Source: Candidatus Staskawiczbacteria bacterium RIFCSPHIGHO2_02_FULL_43_16
Lineage (GTDB): Bacteria; Patescibacteriota; Minisyncoccia; Minisyncoccales; Staskawiczbacteraceae
Reading direction: 5' to 3'
DNA length: 37,932 nucleotides
NCBI GenBank assembly: GCA_001821935.1
Contig: MHOU01000012.1
Coordinates: forward strand, 16,113-54,044
Part shown: piece after piece, positions 33,888-37,932 of the stretch
How the letters are laid out: each line of letters starts with the position of its first letter
How positions within the stretch are numbered: the first letter of the stretch is position 1
Translations under genes and position numbers: made by a program
The notes under the pieces: model-generated
Told to the model about the DNA's origin: nothing
The model's input: only the letters and a program-made list of their open reading frames with translations
The model's database searches: none

Positions 33888-34632
33888 AGCCGGCTTTTTG
33901 CATTTCCTTGCCGCAAATGGCAATAAAAATAAAATGCTCTAATTTGGAAAAATAATTTTTGTAGTCTCCAATCACCCCCTTCCTAAAATCAATGCTCTGG
34001 CGATTTTCCTGGCCCTTTTCGCGGCCGCTCAAGCGCTTGAATGAAAATGTTTCCACCGCCTCGTTAACCAGGGCATCAGAAGCAGGCTCCCCCGCATAAT
34101 TCAAAATTCCCTTCACCACTTGCGCCGTATTAGTTGAAAGATTTTCGTATGTAATATGGTGCGACGCGATTCTTTCCCATCCCTGATAATGCTTGCTCCA
34201 CTCAAGGGCGGTAATAATGTAATTTACCGGTCGGATGCCGTAGAATAAGTATGCCAAGCGCCTTTTGAAGGTTTTATAGTTATCTTGCTTAGCTAAATAT
34301 AGCTGCCGAAAATACCGTGAAACGGCCGCGTCTCTGGGATCGCGGGTTAAAAAAACCACTTTATCGGTCAGATTGAATTTGTTGGCGGGAAAGCTATGGG
34401 TTTTCACCACCATGGAGTACTTTGTTTTTTGGCGCCCGGGCAAATTACCGCTGGTCAGCCGGATAATTTCTTTATCGCCCGAAAAATACAAACTGCCTTG
34501 CGCCAAATCGTAAGGCTCAATAAACTGGGCATTCAGAATATAACAAAGCATGCAGGTCAACCAGCCCTGTCCCGATCGACCGTAATCGGAAATTAAAATA
34601 ATGTTATCATGGGGATTAGAATTTGATTCCAT
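33871..34632 (-). CDS. PAPS-dependent sulfotransferase (Sulfotransfer_1 type)
   Basis: A 253 aa cytosolic-type sulfotransferase, moving sulfate from PAPS to a hydroxyl or amine. The 5'-phosphosulfate loop is ISDYGRSGQGWLT (variant of the usual YPKSGTTW), the 3'-phosphate site is VVFLTRDPRDAAVSRYF, and the C-terminal PAPS motif is FRKGVIGDYKNYFS (RKGxxGDxKN). All are in the family order and spacing. The catalytic base is likely the histidine in VVKTHSFPANK. It overlaps cysC by 17 nt and the methyltransferase by 17 nt, so PAPS synthesis and use are encoded together. The acceptor is probably the glycan or its lipid-linked precursor; not shown by sequence. Confidence 0.9.
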   Translation of the reverse strand: MESNSNPHDNIILISDYGRSGQGWLTCMLCYILNAQFIEPYDLAQGSLYFSGDKEIIRLTSGNLPGRQKTKYSMVVKTHSFPANKFNLTDKVVFLTRDPRDAAVSRYFRQLYLAKQDNYKTFKRRLAYLFYGIRPVNYIITALEWSKHYQGWERIASHHITYENLSTNTAQVVKGILNYAGEPASDALVNEAVETFSFKRLSGREKGQENRQSIDFRKGVIGDYKNYFSKLEHFIFIAICGKEMQKAGYDTRL

Positions 34633-35143
34633 AACTTTCTTGTAATTTAGCGGTGATTTTTTTTATTGACTGTGCCACGGTTAATTCGTTGGTTTTTATT
34701 TCCAGATCCGGGTTCTTGGGAATTTCATACGGAGAGCTTTCATGAAAACCAATAAAATCTTTTATTTCTCCGGCCGCCGCCTTTTCATACAGCCCCTTCA
34801 CGTCACTTTTGACCAATACTTCCAGCGGACAATTGAGAAAGATTTCCAAGTAGTTTTTGCCAAACACTTGGCGAGCTTTATCACGCGTTTGCCGGTAGGG
34901 AGAGATGACTGCCACGATCAAAAAATCATAGTCTTTTTCAATTTTTTGACAATAATCAATGATACCAAGATTGTTTTCTATAATATGCTCCCGGGAAAAT
35001 TTGTCGTGCGTTTTATTTTTTTGGCGCACCACATCCCCATCTACCTGACAAACGGAAAACCCCGCCACCTCCAGCGCTTTTTTTAAGTAGTCCGATAATG
35101 TAGACTTCCCCGACCCCGATAGGCCGGTAAACCAAATAATCAT
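34616..35143 (-). CDS. cysC: Adenylylsulfate (APS) kinase
   Basis: Phosphorylates APS to PAPS. The ATG at 35143 (175 aa), 1 nt after the fusion gene's stop and preceded by GAAGAGGG, gives the family start MIIWFTGLSGSGKSTLSDYL; the track start lies inside the upstream gene and adds 45 unrelated residues. Motifs: P-loop GLSGSGKST, DGDVVR, AVISPYRQTRDKAR, and NCPLEVLVKSDVKGLYEKA followed by GEIKDFIGFHESSPYE with PKNPDLEI. The middle segment after DGD is more divergent than usual. With the upstream ATP sulfurylase it completes sulfate activation. No pyrophosphatase is in the window. Confidence 0.94.
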   Translation of the reverse strand: MIIWFTGLSGSGKSTLSDYLKKALEVAGFSVCQVDGDVVRQKNKTHDKFSREHIIENNLGIIDYCQKIEKDYDFLIVAVISPYRQTRDKARQVFGKNYLEIFLNCPLEVLVKSDVKGLYEKAAAGEIKDFIGFHESSPYEIPKNPDLEIKTNELTVAQSIKKITAKLQESYGIKF

Positions 35144-35144
35144 A

Positions 35145-37337
35145 TTAATTTCCCTCTTCAAAGAGTTTTTCTTTGGGGTTTTTGTACATGGCAAAAAGCA
35201 TATCAGAAATTTCCTTGCGCATGACGTATTCGGGGATTTTTTTGTTTTCCAATAATGAAGTGCGGGCCAGGGTACCACTGATTTTCATTCTCTTGTTTTC
35301 CGCGTGGCCACAATCTACAGCTGTTGTGCCGCAGGCATTGCACCAGTAGGCCTCGCCAAACATGAGTGGTTGAATGCCAATATCCCCCACTTTCTGAAAA
35401 ATTTCCTGGCTGGCGTTGGGTGCGTAAAAGTTTCCCACGCCGGTGTGGTCGCGGCCGATAACAAAGTGACTGCAACCAAAATTTTTCCGACACAAGGCGG
35501 TAAATACCGCTTCTCGCGGTCCGGAATATCTTGAATAAGTGGCAAAAGGGCCGATGACTGCCGGGTACGGAGCGTAATAGCCACTTTGAATCATTAAATT
35601 ATAGGCAGCCAAAATGGGTTTAGCTTTAAAATCATTTTTCTTTTTAGGGCCGATAACCGGACTAATAAACAAGGCGTCTGCGCCCGCTCTTTTTAACGCC
35701 TCTTTTTGAATGTGTTCATGACCGCGATGAATAACGTTGCGGGTATGAAATCCCACAATCCTTTTCCAATTAAAATTACGGAAAATTTCCCGGGTTTGCC
35801 GGGGCGTCAAATTGGCGTGTCCCGCAAAAAATGGAGGCTTTTTCATCAACCAGATTTTCCCGCCAATAATATGGTCGCCTGAATCTAAAAAACGCTTCAC
35901 TCCGGGGTGATTTTGACCTACGGTACCAAACCATTTTTGGGCAGTAGCCTGTTGGTCAACTTTTTTGATTTCAGAAACTTCCATAAGAGCATACACATCA
36001 CTGCCTGCTTCCGCTTGCAATAAAATGTGCCCGCCTTGCTTAAAATTGATTTTTTCAGCGGGCAATTGCAATAAAATGGGCAGCGTCCAGACCACGCCAC
36101 TTGGCAGTCGGTATTCATCTAATACAGACATTAAATGCTGGTAATCCATAAACCCCTCCAGGGGTGAATAAACGCCCTCGGCAATTTGAACCACATCTAG
36201 CAGTAAATTATTGGAAACCCGTAATTTGGGAAGCTTAGAAAAATCTTTAACGTCTTTTTTATGGATAAATTGCTGGACCAATTTGCCGCCATGGGGCTCA
36301 ATAACACGGTGTTCGTACACCGAATCCAGGTAATTCGGATTTTCCTGGTAGCGCTCCACTTCGTCAATAATTCCCTGCACCATCTTGACGCTTTCAACGG
36401 GATGCTTACCAATGGCCGTTTCGGCCGCCAGCACCAAACCTTCCGCACCGGCCAGCAAGGTGTTGGTAATGTCGTTAATTTCCGCCCGGGTGGGTTGGAA
36501 ATTAACCATCATGGTTTCCAACAAATTCGTGGCCACGTAGACCGGTTTTTTAAGAGTTTTGGCTGTTTCTAAAATATGTTTTTGAGCCAAACCGATTTTT
36601 TGCAAAGGAATGTCGCGGGAAAGGTCACCCCGGTCAATGAGCAGGGCGTCGCTGGCCTTGGCAATTTCCACCAAATGCTCCACCCCACTTTTGCATTCTA
36701 TTTTACTGATGACAAACACCTTATAAGGAAACAGCTTTCGCAACTGCTGGACATCTTCTTTTTTTAAGGCAAATGAAAGCGCCACGTGGGTCACTTTTTG
36801 GCGAGCAGCCATCCTGAAAATCTGCAAATCTTTTTTGGTAAATGCCGGTAAATCAATGGCGCGATTAACGTTTACCCCCTTATTGGAACCAACCTGACCA
36901 CCCTCAAGAACTATCGCTTTAACGGTTTTACCGGTAATTTCTACAACTTTAATGATAACGCGATGAAAATCCAAATATATAATATCACCCTCTTGCAAAA
37001 CCCTTTCTGGCTGAATCGGATACAAGGGAATGTGCTTGGCATCACCCAAATAGTTTGCGCCAACCAGAAAAATAACCTCTTGCTTCTTAACCGTGGCGTG
37101 ACCTTTTTTAAAAGTTCCCGTGCGAATTTGCGCCCCCTCCGAATCTACACAAACGATCTTTTTGGTCCCCGCCCGGATTTTCTTTAAAACAGCCAAAAAA
37201 TCAGCCACCTTGGTGTGCGACAAATTAATCCTAAAAATATCCACGCCCGCTGAATCCATTCTCTCAAGGACTGACTTTTCAATAGAAGCAGGCCCCACCG
37301 TGGCCAAGATTTTTATTTTTGAATAATTTTTTTCCAT
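35145..37337 (-). CDS. Pyruvate kinase-ATP sulfurylase fusion protein
   Basis: A 730 aa two-part enzyme. Residues 1-330 are pyruvate kinase A and B domains: ILATVGPAS, RINLSHT (R36, N38), VDSEGAQIRTG, KGVN, SKIE (K212, E214), RGD (D238), YVATNLLE (T270) and PTRAE are all present; changes are K to E in DxKG, DDG to DFH in the B domain, and SGE to AAE. The usual C-terminal allosteric domain is absent. Residues about 345-730 are ATP sulfurylase: a PUA-like region with SPLEGFM, HTRNVIHRGHE (canonical Q of QTRN is H531), SRYSGPREAVFTA, GRDHTGVGN, a CxxC...CxH zinc-type knuckle (CNACGTTAVDCGH), and ISGTLAR. It heads the operon with cysC and a sulfotransferase. A PEP-fed ATP supply for PAPS synthesis is my inference. 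Confidence 0.93.
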   Translation of the reverse strand: MEKNYSKIKILATVGPASIEKSVLERMDSAGVDIFRINLSHTKVADFLAVLKKIRAGTKKIVCVDSEGAQIRTGTFKKGHATVKKQEVIFLVGANYLGDAKHIPLYPIQPERVLQEGDIIYLDFHRVIIKVVEITGKTVKAIVLEGGQVGSNKGVNVNRAIDLPAFTKKDLQIFRMAARQKVTHVALSFALKKEDVQQLRKLFPYKVFVISKIECKSGVEHLVEIAKASDALLIDRGDLSRDIPLQKIGLAQKHILETAKTLKKPVYVATNLLETMMVNFQPTRAEINDITNTLLAGAEGLVLAAETAIGKHPVESVKMVQGIIDEVERYQENPNYLDSVYEHRVIEPHGGKLVQQFIHKKDVKDFSKLPKLRVSNNLLLDVVQIAEGVYSPLEGFMDYQHLMSVLDEYRLPSGVVWTLPILLQLPAEKINFKQGGHILLQAEAGSDVYALMEVSEIKKVDQQATAQKWFGTVGQNHPGVKRFLDSGDHIIGGKIWLMKKPPFFAGHANLTPRQTREIFRNFNWKRIVGFHTRNVIHRGHEHIQKEALKRAGADALFISPVIGPKKKNDFKAKPILAAYNLMIQSGYYAPYPAVIGPFATYSRYSGPREAVFTALCRKNFGCSHFVIGRDHTGVGNFYAPNASQEIFQKVGDIGIQPLMFGEAYWCNACGTTAVDCGHAENKRMKISGTLARTSLLENKKIPEYVMRKEISDMLFAMYKNPKEKLFEEGN

Positions 37338-37344
37338 TCTTAAT

Positions 37345-37379
37345 AGGGTATTTATACCCTAAATTTGAGTGATTTACAA
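37345..37379 (-). promoter_or_regulatory. Promoter of the sulfation operon with palindrome over the -10
   Basis: Minus strand TTGTAA (37374-37379), 17-nt spacer, TATAAA (37351-37356). The -10 lies inside the inverted repeat AGGGTAT-TT-ATACCCT (37345-37360), a good operator shape. The -10 ends 13 nt before the ATG, predicting a leader of about 7 nt. No Shine-Dalgarno. Confidence 0.6.
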
Positions 37380-37383
37380 GGTT

Positions 37384-37410
37384 AAAAAAGGCGAAACGGA
37401 CAGTTTCGCC
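37384..37410 (-). terminator. Intrinsic terminator of the DUF218-like gene
   Basis: On the minus strand GGCGAAAC-TGTCC-GTTTCGCC is a perfect 8-bp stem followed by TTTTTT. It ends the upstream minus-strand gene just before the sulfation-operon promoter. Confidence 0.88.
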
Positions 37411-37419
37411 TTGCAATAA

Positions 37420-37932
37420 TTACCATCTTTTATCCAACGGGCAATGCGCCCAGAACCAAGAAATATAATCCTTCAACTCCTGGTAGGTGGCCACATCCCC
37501 GACTACTTGGTACTTGTCCATACGTACCAATTCACCCGCAACTGAAGCCCATGCATCAGCCCCCGATTCGGGAATGATTCTGTCAGGAGAAACGACGACC
37601 GGAGCGGGAATCAGGAAAATCTCCCTGCCAGCCTTCAAAAATGCTGACAGCACCGTGCAATACGCTCGCAACAGATGGTAAGGCGACACAAACAAAGCCA
37701 TACTGGAAATGTCCAACTCCTGCGCCTTCTTCAAAAGCCAGCGCGCCTGCAAATTGGTGCCATTACCCCCTTCAGGGCGCATGTCCACATGAACCCCTTC
37801 TGTCCGCCTCAAGCCAACCGGAGGCTTTTGCAGATTTTCCACTGAAAGATCAGCCCAGGTTTTTTCCGCCTGGTTATGGCCAGCGATTAATAGGTAGTTA
37901 TGTTTGCCGCGTCCCCGTTCCCAGGTAGAGAT
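37420..37932 (-). CDS. DUF218/YdcF-like protein, C-terminal part (cut by right window edge)
   Basis: The frame stays open to the window end, giving at least 170 codons; the GTG start on the ORF track is internal. The visible part reads NYLLIAGHNQAEKTWADLS at the start of the fragment, then NGTNLQARWLLKKAQELDISSMA and FVSPYHLLRAYCTVLSAFL. The T-N...A pattern followed by SPYHLLRA matches the end of DUF218 (YdcF/SanA/ElyC-like) proteins, some of which act in envelope biogenesis. This is a motif-level guess. It has its own strong terminator and a more GC-rich composition, like the Nudix, HAD and TIM-barrel genes. Confidence 0.55.
   Translation of the reverse strand: MSTWERGRGKHNYLLIAGHNQAEKTWADLSVENLQKPPVGLRRTEGVHVDMRPEGGNGTNLQARWLLKKAQELDISSMALFVSPYHLLRAYCTVLSAFLKAGREIFLIPAPVVVSPDRIIPESGADAWASVAGELVRMDKYQVVGDVATYQELKDYISWFWAHCPLDKRW

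Noticed and set aside
34616-35278. 220 aa start of APS kinase inside the fusion gene
   Set aside because: The first 45 residues are an out-of-frame reading of the ATP sulfurylase end; the P-loop should lie near the N-terminus, and an ATG at 35143 with GAAGAGGG upstream fits.
1-37932. Recoded UGA (as in Gracilibacteria/Absconditabacteria)
   Set aside because: All genes end properly with the standard code, and TGA serves as a stop (for example at 31402 and 12190).
1-37932. tRNA, rRNA, CRISPR array, insertion sequence or prophage
   Set aside because: I saw no cloverleaf-like or T-loop sequence in the gaps, no regularly spaced repeats, and no transposase, integrase or phage motifs; the window has almost no non-coding space.

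Overview
This 37.9 kb window is almost wholly coding (I estimate about 43% G+C by eye) and uses the standard code: TGA occurs as a stop and tryptophan is TGG. It looks like a chromosome segment of a Patescibacteria/CPR bacterium, probably Parcubacteria-like. The reasons are many short overlapping genes, few Shine-Dalgarno sites, the hpf-secA pair, a secreted protein with a coiled coil plus a C-terminal peptidoglycan-binding domain, and a large glycan locus. This placement is inferred from style and not proven.

Layout. (1) 1-4.7 kb, minus strand, housekeeping/envelope: secA (runs off the left edge and is missing from the ORF track), hpf, murB and a secreted zinc metalloprotease. (2) 4.7-13.3 kb, minus strand: a Pgl-like glycan initiation operon made of a membrane 4,6-dehydratase (PglF/FlaA1 type), aminotransferase (PglE type), acetyltransferase (PglD-like), monotopic phosphoglycosyl transferase (PglC type), GT4 (PglA type), an SDR epimerase relative, a GT-C membrane protein with a proline-rich loop, and another GT4. 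(3) 13.4-15.1 kb, plus strand: CDP-glucose synthesis (rfbF) and a CDP-glucose 4,6-dehydratase-like SDR. (4) 15.1-17.3 kb, minus strand: two Nudix-like proteins and a HAD phosphatase. (5) 17.4-26 kb, plus strand: an RmlC-like epimerase, GT2, a UDP-xylose-synthase-like SDR, ugd, a class I aminotransferase, an RfbH-like dehydratase without its Fe-S cysteines, a GT10 fucosyltransferase and another GT2. (6) 26-29 kb, minus strand: fcl and gmd (GDP-L-fucose) and an O-acyltransferase. (7) 29.2-30.2 kb, plus strand: a stand-alone sugar-isomerase-like TIM barrel. (8) 30.2-37.3 kb, minus strand: a six-gene operon read as PK-ATP sulfurylase fusion, APS kinase, sulfotransferase, tandem methyltransferase, perosamine-synthase-like aminotransferase, GT4. 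(9) 37.4 kb to the edge: a DUF218/YdcF-like fragment.

Working together: the island can plausibly supply GDP-fucose, GDP-perosamine, UDP-glucuronate/UDP-xylose, a 4-amino-4,6-dideoxy sugar and a CDP-deoxysugar, assemble them on a lipid carrier, and decorate the glycan with acetyl, methyl and sulfate groups. No flippase, polymerase, ABC exporter or recognisable PglB is visible, so export and attachment genes must lie elsewhere or be unrecognised.

The most exciting element is the sulfation operon. Its first gene fuses a pyruvate kinase catalytic region to ATP sulfurylase, directly followed by APS kinase and a PAPS-dependent sulfotransferase. I infer a PEP-powered PAPS supply for glycan sulfation. 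Second is an RfbH-family enzyme that has lost three of four [2Fe-2S] cysteines. Third, two transcription styles coexist: most units have -10 boxes 6-13 nt from the start codon (leaderless or nearly so), while a few isolated enzymes have long leaders, Shine-Dalgarno sites and strong terminators.
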